Below are positions 1 through 8,720 of a DNA stretch of 49,043 nt, in pieces. Both the position numbers and the translations under genes were made by a program. The DNA is from Microcaldota archaeon (lineage in GTDB: Archaea > Micrarchaeota > Micrarchaeia > Micrarchaeales > CABMGC01), in NCBI GenBank assembly GCA_021848065.1, contig JAJZNA010000016.1, positions 1-49,043 on the forward strand, given 5' to 3'. Under the pieces are notes generated by a model. That model made no database searches and had not been told where the DNA came from. It worked only from the letters and a program-made list of their open reading frames with translations. Within the stretch, counting starts at the first letter, position 1. Each line of letters opens with the position of its first letter.

Positions 1-1
1 G

Positions 2-988
2 CAGGTATCCTCCTACTATCTCGATGTTGTCCCTGTGCTCACTGACTCAGGAAGCACTCAGTACATAACAGGAACCGGCAAGACCTACCATGTGCAGGGA
101 TCCCAGGCCACCCTCAGCACAGGAACAAGTGCCCCTACCGGATACTATTACACATTCATAAACTATACCGGCAGGTGCACGGGAAGCGTAACCTCCTCGT
201 GCCTCTCCCCTGATTACTACACCGGAACTGCGCAGACGACATCACTCTCAATGTACGGCAATGAGACCGAGGACGCATATTACACTGGCTATTATGCCCT
301 TACCCTTGCATCAAGTTGCTCCGGAGGCACGGGGACATGTGCGCAGTCAATCTCGGCAAGTCCTACCGGCACGGGCTCTTCAGGTTCATACCTTTCAGGA
401 ATATCTATTTCCCTCTCGCAGAATCCCATGCCGTACTGGCACTTCACCGGATGGACTGGGTACAGCACTTCTTCGCCGATAACGATGCCGTCGCAGCCAA
501 TAACCGAGACCGCAAACTACGTCAGGTGCTATACCTTTACAGTAGGCTCCACTAATTCCACCCGCGGATCGGGAAGCCTATCATCAGGGCAGCCAACCAG
601 TTCAGGCGGATGCCCAAGCGGGCAGTACACCCAGGACACATCCGTAGTAATACAGGCGACTGCAAATTCGGGTTACACATTCGCTTCCTGGACCAGCGGT
701 AGTACAGCAAATCCATACTCAACCACAAAGTCCACTACCAAGTCAACTACCAAGAGCCCATGGTATGCAAAGTGCGTGAGCTCATGCAGCGATACGTGCA
801 ACGGCAGCGCCGGATTCTACTGCGAATACGGCCCGTCAACATCGGAGTGCAGCTCAGGCCTGATCCAGGAGATATACACCTCATGCTACATCTCCGGCGG
901 TTCGTACTATTGGACAGCCGGATACTCCGATACGAGCATTGACAGTGGAGACAGCTGCGGCTCATACAGCCCGTCCGGAGATTGTTAA
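2..988 (+). CDS. Surface adhesin with InlB/GW-like repeats, 3' part (partial at window start)
   Basis: The frame is open from the first bases, so the gene begins upstream; the apparent GTG at 35 is internal. The visible 328 residues align with the middle of the adhesin at 1706-4003, starting at the shared SSYYLDVVP segment and including YWHFTGW and SGYTFASW repeats. These resemble divergent InlB B-repeat (Flg_new-like) modules of secreted adhesins. It is rich in Ser, Thr, Gly, Cys and N-glycosylation sequons, as expected outside the cell. The C-terminus differs from the paralog: an STTK triplication is followed by a Cys-rich tail of about 80 residues. The ligand is unknown. The family assignment is by pattern only. 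Confidence 0.8.
   Translation, partial: QVSSYYLDVVPVLTDSGSTQYITGTGKTYHVQGSQATLSTGTSAPTGYYYTFINYTGRCTGSVTSSCLSPDYYTGTAQTTSLSMYGNETEDAYYTGYYALTLASSCSGGTGTCAQSISASPTGTGSSGSYLSGISISLSQNPMPYWHFTGWTGYSTSSPITMPSQPITETANYVRCYTFTVGSTNSTRGSGSLSSGQPTSSGGCPSGQYTQDTSVVIQATANSGYTFASWTSGSTANPYSTTKSTTKSTTKSPWYAKCVSSCSDTCNGSAGFYCEYGPSTSECSSGLIQEIYTSCYISGGSYYWTAGYSDTSIDSGDSCGSYSPSGDC
719..754 (+). repeat. Three tandem 12-bp units encoding STTK
   Basis: Three consecutive units, each translating to Ser-Thr-Thr-Lys, sit where the adhesin leaves homology with its downstream paralog and enters a unique Cys-rich tail. Synonymous third positions differ between units, so the array is not brand new. Confidence 0.75.
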
Positions 989-999
989 CGCGTGATAAA

Positions 1000-1569
1000 A
1001 TGCAAAACAAAACATACCTGCTTTATGCATTTGCAATGGCATCCCTGTTATTCACGGGCCTTAATGCACAGGCAAGCGGCACATCTAGCATCTCATTCAA
1101 CAACAGTTACATGACCTTCAACGGATACGGGCATATGAACGTTACTTCAGCCCACGCACTCTTTTCAGTAAACCTGACAAATGGCACATCTGGCAACACT
1201 ACCATATACAATGTAAATGCAGCCAACATGTTCGAGGATGGAATCATCGTTATAGCAAACCCTTACATCGGTATTCCACCTTATTCGGGCAGTCTTACAG
1301 TACAGGTGGCAAATTACACTGCGCCTGGCACATACGATCTCATAATCGCCGCTAATGGCAGTGACCCCTCTCCAAACGCCACCTTGGTTCTTAACGTACT
1401 GCCATGGAAGGGCAATCTCGCAACTCCAAGCGCCTTCCAGCCCTTCCAGCCAGCTTATGTTGCCCTATATGCCGTTGCCATTATCATTGTATTGGCACTA
1501 ATCTCATGGACTGTATTGAAAAGAAGGCCTAAGGCACAGCAGCCGCCAGAGCAGCAAGTGGCCATGTGA
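1000..1569 (+). CDS. Secreted protein anchored by a C-terminal membrane helix
   Basis: The ATG at 1000 gives 189 residues with a classical signal peptide (MQNKTYLLYAFAMASLLF..., cleavage likely near the Ala-Gln-Ala segment around residue 24). A Ser/Thr/Asn-rich ectodomain with many N-x-S/T sequons follows. A C-terminal helix at about residues 153-173 (YVALYAVAIIIVLALISW) is followed by a KRR stop-transfer. It starts 11 nt after the adhesin stop, so it is probably in the same transcript. The ectodomain has a beta-sandwich-like composition, but I recognise no family. It could be a surface-layer accessory or a partner of the neighbouring adhesins. Confidence 0.75.
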   Translation: MQNKTYLLYAFAMASLLFTGLNAQASGTSSISFNNSYMTFNGYGHMNVTSAHALFSVNLTNGTSGNTTIYNVNAANMFEDGIIVIANPYIGIPPYSGSLTVQVANYTAPGTYDLIIAANGSDPSPNATLVLNVLPWKGNLATPSAFQPFQPAYVALYAVAIIIVLALISWTVLKRRPKAQQPPEQQVAM

Positions 1570-1643
1570 GCTGCCTGTGGCCATGCCCCTGCGCGCTGGA
1601 TCTAATTGCGCATAGCGCCTCTCACGCCTAGGTGAAAGAAAGG

Positions 1644-1671
1644 TATAAAAAAGTATTCGTAGACTTTTATA
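1644..1671 (+). promoter_or_regulatory. Two candidate TATA boxes before the second adhesin
   Basis: TATAAAAA at 1644-1651 and CTTTTATA at 1664-1671 lie in a non-coding gap. The second would place the transcription start near 1694, about 12 nt before the ATG at 1706. This suggests the second adhesin has its own promoter. Confidence 0.5.
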
Positions 1672-1705
1672 CGGTATTGGTGTGGTTAGGGAAAAGGACA
1701 GTGGG

Positions 1706-4003
1706 ATGAAGACCCAATCTTCTGTGGAATACCTGTCTATGTTTACTGCAACGCTCGTGCTCATTGCAATAGTTATAAGCGTCATTGGCTTGTTCCTTCT
1801 GAATACCGGCACAACCACAAATGTCCCTTCATCATGCTACATCTCCGCGCAGATCAACTGCCAGCAGCTTACGGTTGCAAGCAACGGAACCCAGTCAAAG
1901 GCAATAATCGCGTTCACCAACAACCTGGGGCAGGCAATACATTTTGCATCCAATTCCTTTATTGTTGCTCCAACATCATCACAGGAGCAATACTCGGGCA
2001 GCTGCTTACCTCAGAATGCACTCCCTGGTGCAGAGGTCGTGTGCAATGCCACTATAGGCGGCTATCATCCTTCCCTGGGCACACAGCTGAATCCAAGATT
2101 CCAGGTTATGTACTCCCAGTGTAAAGGGACTGATTGCACACAGTTTATCGGCACTTACAATTCCAGCGGATCCGGAACCACCTATGTCTCCTCATCAATC
2201 AGCACCCTCTTCCAGGTCGAATTGCTGACAAATCCATCTGGGACCGGTTCCATTAGCTTAAACGGCGTTCCATATCCTTCAGGAACTTATATCGAACTTG
2301 TCAAGAACATAAATTACAACGTATACGCCAATCCCCCATCCGGATACACTTTCAATGGCTGGAATGAAACTGGCGGAGCCTTCGTGAACAATCCCGTATT
2401 GCAAGGAACAACCCTTTTCGCAACTTCAAACGGCACAGTTACTGCCACCTTCAACGCAATACCAACACCCACCGTCCCTTCAGTCACGCTCACTTTAGAG
2501 AGCAGCCTCAATGCAATAGGGAACACTGACGATGCAAATGCGATAACCACCGTCCCAACCGACAGCGTCGGCATAAAGTACTGCCCTACCTCTTCATTGG
2601 ACGGCCCATGCACATCCGCTGCAACGAGCCTTGGCAGCGGAACTGGCTCGTTCATATCCAACGTCGGCAACCTTGCCGCAGGCACATACTCCCTGCAGGC
2701 ATGCGACCTGACATATAAACCCGAGATATGCTCATCAAATGTCACATTGCAGCAGGTATCTTCATATTATCTTGATGTGGTTCCAAAACTTACTGATTCC
2801 GGAACCACACAGTACATAACAGGAACTGGCAAGACATATCACCCGCAGGGCACTCAGGCAACCTTAAGCACGGGATCTAACCCACCTGCCGGATACTATT
2901 ACACATTCATAAACTACACTGGCAGGTGCACCGGAAGTGCTACTGCATCATGCCTATCTCCCGATTATTACACCGGCACATCGCAGACAACTGCCCTCAC
3001 CATGAATGGCAATGAGACCGAGGACGCATATTACACTGCCTTCTATGTCCTGACATTAACGTCAAGCTGCTCAGGCGGCACTGGCACATGTGCGCAGTCC
3101 ATCTCCGCAAGCCCGTCTGGTACAGGTCCATCTGGATCTTACCTATCTGGGACATCTCTCTCACTCTCACAGACCCCAATGCCGTACTGGCACTTCACAG
3201 GATGGAGCGGCTATGGCGGCTCTGCATCTTCGATAACCATGCCGTCGCAGCCAATAACCGAGACCGCAAACTACGTCAGGTGCTACACACTTACAGTAGG
3301 CTCGACAAACACTGCAAGGGGCACTGCAGGCCTGGTGTCTGGACAGCCAACCAGTTCAGGCGGATGCCCAAGCGGCCAATACATCTACGGGACTAAGGTA
3401 AAGATAAACGCTACTGCATACTCTGGCTACACTTTCGTACACTGGAGCGACGGCAGCACGGCAAATCCCTACACAGTCAATATCACTGCCAATACAACAG
3501 AACTGGCGACTTTCGACAAGTGCTACCTGCTCAAATTTGCAGCGAGCCCTTCGGGAGGAGGCAGCCCTGACGTATCTTCCGGATATCCATCAAGCTCGTC
3601 AGGCTGCGCCTTCCACAGATACATATACGGCACTTCACTTGACATATCCGCTAACACTGCTTCGGGCTATACGTTTGACAAGTGGAGCGACGGCAGCACG
3701 GCGAGTAAGCATAGCATAACCATAACCGCAAACGTCACAATGACTGCATCTTACACCAAAAATGGCCCAACTGCTGGGTGCTATTCTTCAGGAGTCACTG
3801 AAAATTCAAACGGCCAGTGCGTGATCAATGGCGTTACCACCAGCTTCTGTTATGAGAGCGATGTTGGTAACACTGCAGACTGCCCAAGCTCTTCGGGCAC
3901 GAATCTCATGATACTGTGTGAACCTTCCGGAGGCACTGCGCCTGGCGGCTCGGTTGAAACCACTACTGATACCTGCGTGCCCTCGGACGAGAGCAGCGAT
4001 TAG
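1706..4003 (+). CDS. Large pilin-anchored adhesin with InlB/GW-like repeats
   Basis: 765 residues from ATG 1706; a GTG at 1682 would only add a polar leader. The N-terminus MKTQSSVEYLSMF followed by a hydrophobic helix to about residue 32 fits the archaeal class III (type IV pilin-like) signal peptide with its Q-x-S-x-E motif. This suggests processing by a prepilin peptidase. The ectodomain carries repeats of the kind SGYTFNGW (about residue 210), YWHFTGW (about 494), SGYTFVHW (about 573) and SGYTFDKW (about 652), matching divergent InlB B-repeat modules. A Cys-rich tail covers about 690-765. It is paralogous to the adhesin at the window start and ends 8 nt before the next gene. The binding partner is unknown. 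Confidence 0.8.
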   Translation: MKTQSSVEYLSMFTATLVLIAIVISVIGLFLLNTGTTTNVPSSCYISAQINCQQLTVASNGTQSKAIIAFTNNLGQAIHFASNSFIVAPTSSQEQYSGSCLPQNALPGAEVVCNATIGGYHPSLGTQLNPRFQVMYSQCKGTDCTQFIGTYNSSGSGTTYVSSSISTLFQVELLTNPSGTGSISLNGVPYPSGTYIELVKNINYNVYANPPSGYTFNGWNETGGAFVNNPVLQGTTLFATSNGTVTATFNAIPTPTVPSVTLTLESSLNAIGNTDDANAITTVPTDSVGIKYCPTSSLDGPCTSAATSLGSGTGSFISNVGNLAAGTYSLQACDLTYKPEICSSNVTLQQVSSYYLDVVPKLTDSGTTQYITGTGKTYHPQGTQATLSTGSNPPAGYYYTFINYTGRCTGSATASCLSPDYYTGTSQTTALTMNGNETEDAYYTAFYVLTLTSSCSGGTGTCAQSISASPSGTGPSGSYLSGTSLSLSQTPMPYWHFTGWSGYGGSASSITMPSQPITETANYVRCYTLTVGSTNTARGTAGLVSGQPTSSGGCPSGQYIYGTKVKINATAYSGYTFVHWSDGSTANPYTVNITANTTELATFDKCYLLKFAASPSGGGSPDVSSGYPSSSSGCAFHRYIYGTSLDISANTASGYTFDKWSDGSTASKHSITITANVTMTASYTKNGPTAGCYSSGVTENSNGQCVINGVTTSFCYESDVGNTADCPSSSGTNLMILCEPSGGTAPGGSVETTTDTCVPSDESSD

Positions 4004-4011
4004 TTGATTGC

Positions 4012-5082
4012 ATGGATAACCTCAACAGATTTGTAAGTATAGCCGTTGTGGTGGCGGTGGTCATCGTTCTCGGGCTCTACTTAAGCTATGTTGCAGGCCT
4101 CAGGCATCCGTTGAATGCCACCTCAAATGCGAGCGTGCAATGGAATTATGCAGGTTCATATCCTGTCGCAGCCATAGGCGGCCAATGCCTTTATTACAAC
4201 TCCAGCATATACTGCCTTGGCGTTTCCAACCGTGTAATAGGCTATGTTAATACGACGTACTACGCCGCAGTAAATCCTGACGGCAGCCTAGGCACATGGA
4301 AGGCTGCCTCGGTATATCCCGACAGCACCGGCGAGCAGAGCTGTGTACAGTACAACGGGTACATATATTGCACCGGCGGGTACAACCTCACATACCTTGT
4401 ATCAAACTCATACTACGCGAAGATACTTCCAGGCGGCAGCCTTGGCCCATGGCTTGCTACAACCCCATACCCTGTAAGGATGGCGGACCAGGCATGCGCA
4501 CCGGTTGCAGGCTACATATACTGCGTCGGTGGCGTTCCAAATTATTCCAGCGCTTACGGCCAGCCTGCAGCACTGAGCAACAGCGTGTATTATGCAAGTA
4601 TCGGGCCTGATGGCATAGGCAACTGGAGCCAATCGCCGCAATCTTATCCTGCAAATGCCTCTTCTATCGAATGTTTCTCAGAGAGCCAGTCAGTATACTG
4701 CAGCCTTGCACGCGGATACGCCCCAATATACTTTGCAACAGTCTCGGACAGGCTGTTCTACGCATCAGTGCTTGCACACGGGCTTACCCCATGGAACAGC
4801 ACTGCGGCGTACCCAGTAAATGGGATAGGCATGCAGGGGTGTGCATCTCAGAACGGCATGCTCTACTGCGTCGGCGGCTCAGTGCTCAACCGCACCCAGG
4901 ATTATCTTGCATCGTTCTATTATGCGAAGCTCTCTGCAAATGGCGCGTCTCCATGGGAACAATCAACCCAATTCCCCATAAACGACTCACCTACATGCAC
5001 AGCATCGCCTACACACATTTACTGCGTTACGCGAAGCCCTACAAACGCATCTCAGGTATATTACGCAGCGCTTCCAGGCTGA
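4012..5082 (+). CDS. Membrane-anchored kelch-like beta-propeller, disulfide-rich
   Basis: 356 residues. One N-terminal helix (about 8-28, FVSIAVVVAVVIVLGLYLSY) with little positive charge before it anchors an extracellular domain. That domain has about six repeats of roughly 50 residues. Each has a Cys, 8-9 residues, then a tyrosine- or valine-rich stretch ending in YC, often followed by GG (C59/C68, C111/C120, C162/C171 and later pairs). The aromatic-xGG pattern and period are kelch-like. The regular Cys pairs suggest one disulfide per blade, which would suit an exposed protein. It is downstream of the adhesin by 8 nt and upstream of a paralog. The ligand is unknown. Confidence 0.75.
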   Translation: MDNLNRFVSIAVVVAVVIVLGLYLSYVAGLRHPLNATSNASVQWNYAGSYPVAAIGGQCLYYNSSIYCLGVSNRVIGYVNTTYYAAVNPDGSLGTWKAASVYPDSTGEQSCVQYNGYIYCTGGYNLTYLVSNSYYAKILPGGSLGPWLATTPYPVRMADQACAPVAGYIYCVGGVPNYSSAYGQPAALSNSVYYASIGPDGIGNWSQSPQSYPANASSIECFSESQSVYCSLARGYAPIYFATVSDRLFYASVLAHGLTPWNSTAAYPVNGIGMQGCASQNGMLYCVGGSVLNRTQDYLASFYYAKLSANGASPWEQSTQFPINDSPTCTASPTHIYCVTRSPTNASQVYYAALPG

Positions 5083-5106
5083 TGGCAAACCTTCATCGGT
5101 AATCAA

Positions 5107-6318
5107 ATGGGAATAAAACGGTCCAGCCGAAGACGTGCTGGCCCAATGCAAAAGAAGTATGCAGCGGCACTCCTTTTCGTAGCCGCAACAGCAATCGCAG
5201 CCGCAATACTTCTGGGCGCAGCGCGCAGCGCGCCCCTGCCTTCAGCTTATCTATACTGCGTAGGCGGTTACTCTGCAAACGGCATCAACAACGGCTCAGT
5301 GCTATATTCCCAAATACTTCAGAACGGAAGCTTGGGCACGTGGCACCAGGTGACTCCATATCCGAGCATACTGGGCCACCAGTCGTGCATGTATGGCGGT
5401 GGAAGCATCCTGTGCGCAGGCGGCGCAGGGCCGAGCGGAATGCTCTCTGACAGCGCCTGCACATACAATCTCTCAGCTGGCAACGGGTGGGATTGCGGCG
5501 GAGCGCAATATCCTGAAAACACGATACTTAATGGCTGCGCCGTTTCTGGCATGAACGCATACTGCGCTGCAGGGCTTGTTACTGTGGACCAGGGCAATAT
5601 CTCCAAGGGTAATGTGCCGGGCAATTTCTCATATTCCGCAGTACTGCAAGGTGGGCACTCGAATTGGTCAAGAATGCCAGACTATCCTGTGGACACATTC
5701 GGGCTTGGATGTGCATCAAGCGGTCCAGGCATCTACTGCGTAGGCGGTTACTCGCAGAGCCTTCCATACGCCATAAACTCGGTGTACTATTCTTATCCTT
5801 CAGCCAACGGGATCTCCGAATGGTACAGCACCACCCCTTACCCGCTTAATATAATCTATCCTTCATGCTTTGCATCAGGGCAGTACCTTTATTGCACCGG
5901 AGGTAGGCAGGACATCGCAATCAACGGATCCAAGCTGTACACAAATGTCACCGGGGAGTCATACTATGCACGCATAACCCAAGGCGGGCTAGGCGGCTGG
6001 AATGCAACTACTGCCTATCCACTAAGGGCAGAATACCAAAGCTGCGCAGCGTATGGTGGGAGGGTTTACTGCGTAGGGGGCACGTCCGAGGACGTGGAGC
6101 CTTCATTACCTGCATTGCCATACTCCTTCTATGCAAATCTGTCCAGTAATGGGATAGGCGAATGGAATTTCGGCAAGTACTATCCCGTCCCAATATACTT
6201 CCAGTCATGCACCGTCGCAGAGCTATATGGCAACCTTTCAGATGCTGGCGCTGCCATGGCGACTGGAAGCGAACCAATAAACCTTTCCAGCTTGTATATG
6301 CACACCGGCAGCACTTAG
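5107..6318 (+). CDS. Membrane-anchored kelch-like beta-propeller, second paralog
   Basis: 403 residues from ATG 5107 (MGIKRSSRRRAG, a basic leader); ATG 5146 is an alternative that keeps the helix at AALLFVAATAIAAAILLG. About six blades carry the same signature as the preceding gene: SC or GC, about 8 residues, then YC with GG (for example GIYCVGG, YLYCTGG, RVYCVGG). It is diverged from its neighbour, so the duplication is not recent. It lies 24 nt downstream in the same orientation and probably closes the surface operon, ending 5 nt from the convergent IMP dehydrogenase stop. An extracellular binding or scaffold role is inferred. Confidence 0.75.
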   Translation: MGIKRSSRRRAGPMQKKYAAALLFVAATAIAAAILLGAARSAPLPSAYLYCVGGYSANGINNGSVLYSQILQNGSLGTWHQVTPYPSILGHQSCMYGGGSILCAGGAGPSGMLSDSACTYNLSAGNGWDCGGAQYPENTILNGCAVSGMNAYCAAGLVTVDQGNISKGNVPGNFSYSAVLQGGHSNWSRMPDYPVDTFGLGCASSGPGIYCVGGYSQSLPYAINSVYYSYPSANGISEWYSTTPYPLNIIYPSCFASGQYLYCTGGRQDIAINGSKLYTNVTGESYYARITQGGLGGWNATTAYPLRAEYQSCAAYGGRVYCVGGTSEDVEPSLPALPYSFYANLSSNGIGEWNFGKYYPVPIYFQSCTVAELYGNLSDAGAAMATGSEPINLSSLYMHTGST

Positions 6319-6323
6319 GCACT

Positions 6324-7775
6324 TTAGCCCTGCAGCTTCTCGTAACTCTCCTTGGCAGCGCTGAAGGTCAGCCTTATGAACTTGGCATTCTTCCTAAGCT
6401 GCTCAAGGTCCGTGGCGCCTGCATAGCTCATTCCCGACCTAAGGCCCCCAACCATCTGGTACACCGTCTCCTTGACGCTTCCCTTGTAAGGCACCGATGA
6501 CTCGACGCCCTCTGGAACTATGTCGAATACCTCCTGGGGATCTATCTCTGCCTTGTCAAGCCTCTTCCTGCTTATGTTGGCCCCGAATGATGCCATGCCC
6601 CTGTACGATTTGTACTTTATCCCTTTCCTGGTAACGAAATATCCCGGGCTCTCATCAGTGCCTGCGAACGCGCTGCCCATCATCACCGCCGCGGCTCCTG
6701 CTGCAAGGGCCTTTGTTATGTCTCCAGAATCCTTTATGCCGCCGTCAGCTATGGTCTTCACGCCCATCTTGTCCGCGGCCTCTGCGCAGTCCATGACTGC
6801 TGTCAGCTGCGGCATTCCTGCACCTGTGACCGTGCGGGTTATGCACGCCGCCCCTGGGCCTATGCCTACCTTTATGCCATCCGCGCCTGCTGCCACAAGG
6901 TCTTCAACAGCCTCCTTGGTAGCGACATTGCCAGCTATGACCTGGACTCCTTCCACCTCCTTCTTGAGCTTCTTAATGGCCTCTATAACGCTGTTGGAAT
7001 GCCCGTGCGCTATGTCGAGCACAAGCACATCTGCCTCAGCCCTCATCAGGGCCCTGGCGCGGTCTATGTAGTCTCCCTTCACCCCTATCGCAGCGCCCAC
7101 AAGCAGCCTGCCTTTCCTGTCCTTTGCAGGCTTCTCGGAATGCATGCTAAGGTATATGTCTTTCGAGGTTATGAGCCCCTTGACAACATCCTTCTTGTCC
7201 ACAAGAGGAAGCTTCTCCAGCCTGTTCTTGTCAAGCAGCTTGAGGGCCTCGTCAGGCGATATGTCCGGATGCCCTACCACGAGCTTTCTGCGCGGGGTCA
7301 TCTGTCCAGAAACCGGCGTCTTGTCATCCTTGACGAATCGTATGTCCCTGTCAGATAGTATCCCTAGCAGCTTCCTGGATGCATCAACAACAAGCAGGCC
7401 GCTCACGCCATCCTTCGACATTATCTCCCTTGCCTCCCCGACAGTGGCATTCTTGCCTATGCTGTATGGGTGGTCTATTATGTATGAATGCGCCCTCTTG
7501 ACGCGCGTCACTTCTGCGGCCTCCTTCTCTATGTCCATGAACCTGTGTATTATGCCTATGCCTCCTTCCATAGCCATGGCTATGGCCATCCTGGATTCTG
7601 TGACCGTGTCCATGTTCGCGCTGACTATGGGGACGTTAAGCTTTATGTCCTTGGTTATGTTTGTCGATGTATTGACGCTCTTCCTGGAGTCCACTCCGGA
7701 TTTCCTGGGAACGAGAAGCACATCACTGTAGCTCAGCCCTTCCACTATATCATCGATTCGCAAATTGATCCCCAC
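6324..7775 (-). CDS. guaB: IMP dehydrogenase
   Basis: Oxidises IMP to XMP with NAD+, the committed step of GTP synthesis, in the cytoplasm. The 483 residues have a split TIM barrel with two CBS domains inserted at about residues 95-215 (SKDGVSGLLVVD, LPLVDKKDVVKGLITSKD). The catalytic Cys loop GPGAACITR is near residue 310. IADGGI and MMGSAFAGTDESPG phosphate-binding motifs and the YRGMAS segment are present. The start is GTG 7775: a TATA box 26 bp upstream makes a leaderless GTG likely. Length and motifs are full for the family. Confidence 0.97.
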   Translation of the reverse strand: MGINLRIDDIVEGLSYSDVLLVPRKSGVDSRKSVNTSTNITKDIKLNVPIVSANMDTVTESRMAIAMAMEGGIGIIHRFMDIEKEAAEVTRVKRAHSYIIDHPYSIGKNATVGEAREIMSKDGVSGLLVVDASRKLLGILSDRDIRFVKDDKTPVSGQMTPRRKLVVGHPDISPDEALKLLDKNRLEKLPLVDKKDVVKGLITSKDIYLSMHSEKPAKDRKGRLLVGAAIGVKGDYIDRARALMRAEADVLVLDIAHGHSNSVIEAIKKLKKEVEGVQVIAGNVATKEAVEDLVAAGADGIKVGIGPGAACITRTVTGAGMPQLTAVMDCAEAADKMGVKTIADGGIKDSGDITKALAAGAAAVMMGSAFAGTDESPGYFVTRKGIKYKSYRGMASFGANISRKRLDKAEIDPQEVFDIVPEGVESSVPYKGSVKETVYQMVGGLRSGMSYAGATDLEQLRKNAKFIRLTFSAAKESYEKLQG

Positions 7776-7792
7776 TCATCCTTCACATGCAA

Positions 7793-7800
7793 TAATTAAA
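7793..7800 (-). promoter_or_regulatory. TATA box of guaB
   Basis: Minus-strand TTTAATTA is centred about 26 bp before position 7770, next to the GTG start at 7775. This is consistent with leaderless transcription. Confidence 0.6.
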
Positions 7801-7893
7801 AGCATTATCTAGCGCATTATACTGCGCCTGAAACGCCCGATCGCATATGCCAATGCATATTGCGAAGCTAGCCTTCCGGATTTCATGGTCAGG

Positions 7894-7901
7894 TTTAAAT
7901 A
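7894..7901 (+). promoter_or_regulatory. TATA box of the L30e-S12-S7-EF2 operon
   Basis: TTTAAATA preceded by AGG predicts transcription from about 7924 and a leader of about 40 nt before the L30e ATG. Confidence 0.6.
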
Positions 7902-7963
7902 CCTTTTGCAAGAATATCTATTCGCTACTTCGTCAGAATGCATTTTTGCATTCCTCAAAAGTA

Positions 7964-8275
7964 ATGGATGATAGCATAGCCGACTTAAATAACGACGTTA
8001 GACTTGCAGTCGATACGGGCAAGGTGCAGTTTGGCCACAGGGAAGTCCTGCGCGCCATCAACTCCAGCTCCGCGAAGGCAGTCGTAATAGCCGAAAAGGG
8101 AAAAAAGCAGATAAATGAGGACTTGTATCACACATGCAAGGTCGCAGGCATACGCGTAATAGCATTCAAGGGCAGCTCCATGGAGCTCGGCACAGTATGC
8201 GGACGGCCTTATTCTGTCAACAGCATGGCGATAATGGATGCGGGTAATTCCAACATATTAAATGAAGAATATTAA
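7964..8275 (+). CDS. rpl30e: Large-subunit ribosomal protein eL30 (L30e)
   Basis: 103 residues from ATG 7964 (MDDSIADLNNDVRL). The longer open frame upstream is leader and promoter, not protein. The L7Ae/L30e fold is recognisable from VDTGKVQFGHREVLRAI, KAVVIAEKGKKQ and the conserved GTVCGRPYSVNSMAIMD end. It binds 23S rRNA. It heads the archaeal 'str'-like operon, where L30e usually follows the RNA polymerase genes; those are not adjacent here. The next gene (S12) starts 11 nt downstream, so nusA, which often separates the two, is absent. Confidence 0.93.
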   Translation: MDDSIADLNNDVRLAVDTGKVQFGHREVLRAINSSSAKAVVIAEKGKKQINEDLYHTCKVAGIRVIAFKGSSMELGTVCGRPYSVNSMAIMDAGNSNILNEEY

Positions 8276-8286
8276 CCGGTGAATAT

Positions 8287-8715
8287 TTGCCAAAAGGAGA
8301 ATTTGCAGCAAAAGAACTCATAAGGAAAAGAAAGAAGTATAGGATGCTTAAGAAGTGGTGGAAGAGGAAGTTCTTCCATCTCAAGGCCAAGTACGACCCG
8401 GTAGGCACAGTGCCAATGGCAAAGGCTCTCGTTCTCCAGAAGTTCGTGCTGCAGCAGAAGCAACCTCACTCCGGGCTCATAAAGTGCGTTAGGGTACAGC
8501 TCATAAAGAATGGCAAGGTTGTAGGAGCTTACGTTCCTTACGATGGCACTATAAACTTCATTGAAGAGCACGACGAAGTCACAGTACAGGGAATGGGTGG
8601 CTCTCAGAGAGGGCAGATGGGATCCATACCTGGACTCAAGTACAGGGTGATAGCCGTGAACGGCACGGACATATACCAGATCGTGAAGGGAAAGAAGGAG
8701 AAGCCTAAGAGGTAA
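8287..8715 (+). CDS. rps12: Small-subunit ribosomal protein uS12
   Basis: 142 residues. Decoding-centre protein of the 30S subunit. Diagnostic segments are QPHSGLIKCVRVQLIKNG (the usual P-N-S loop reads P-H-S here), AYVPYDGTINFIEEHDEV and the KPKR end. The start is TTG 8287, supported by GGTG at 8278-8281 with 5 nt spacing. No in-frame ATG fits the family N-terminus. It sits between L30e and S7 and its stop overlaps the S7 start region. Confidence 0.96.
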   Translation: MPKGEFAAKELIRKRKKYRMLKKWWKRKFFHLKAKYDPVGTVPMAKALVLQKFVLQQKQPHSGLIKCVRVQLIKNGKVVGAYVPYDGTINFIEEHDEVTVQGMGGSQRGQMGSIPGLKYRVIAVNGTDIYQIVKGKKEKPKR

Positions 8716-8720
8716 TGATC

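Noticed and set aside
7847..7963. Extended start of L30e
   Set aside because: The extension includes the TATA box and promoter. The family N-terminus aligns from ATG 7964.
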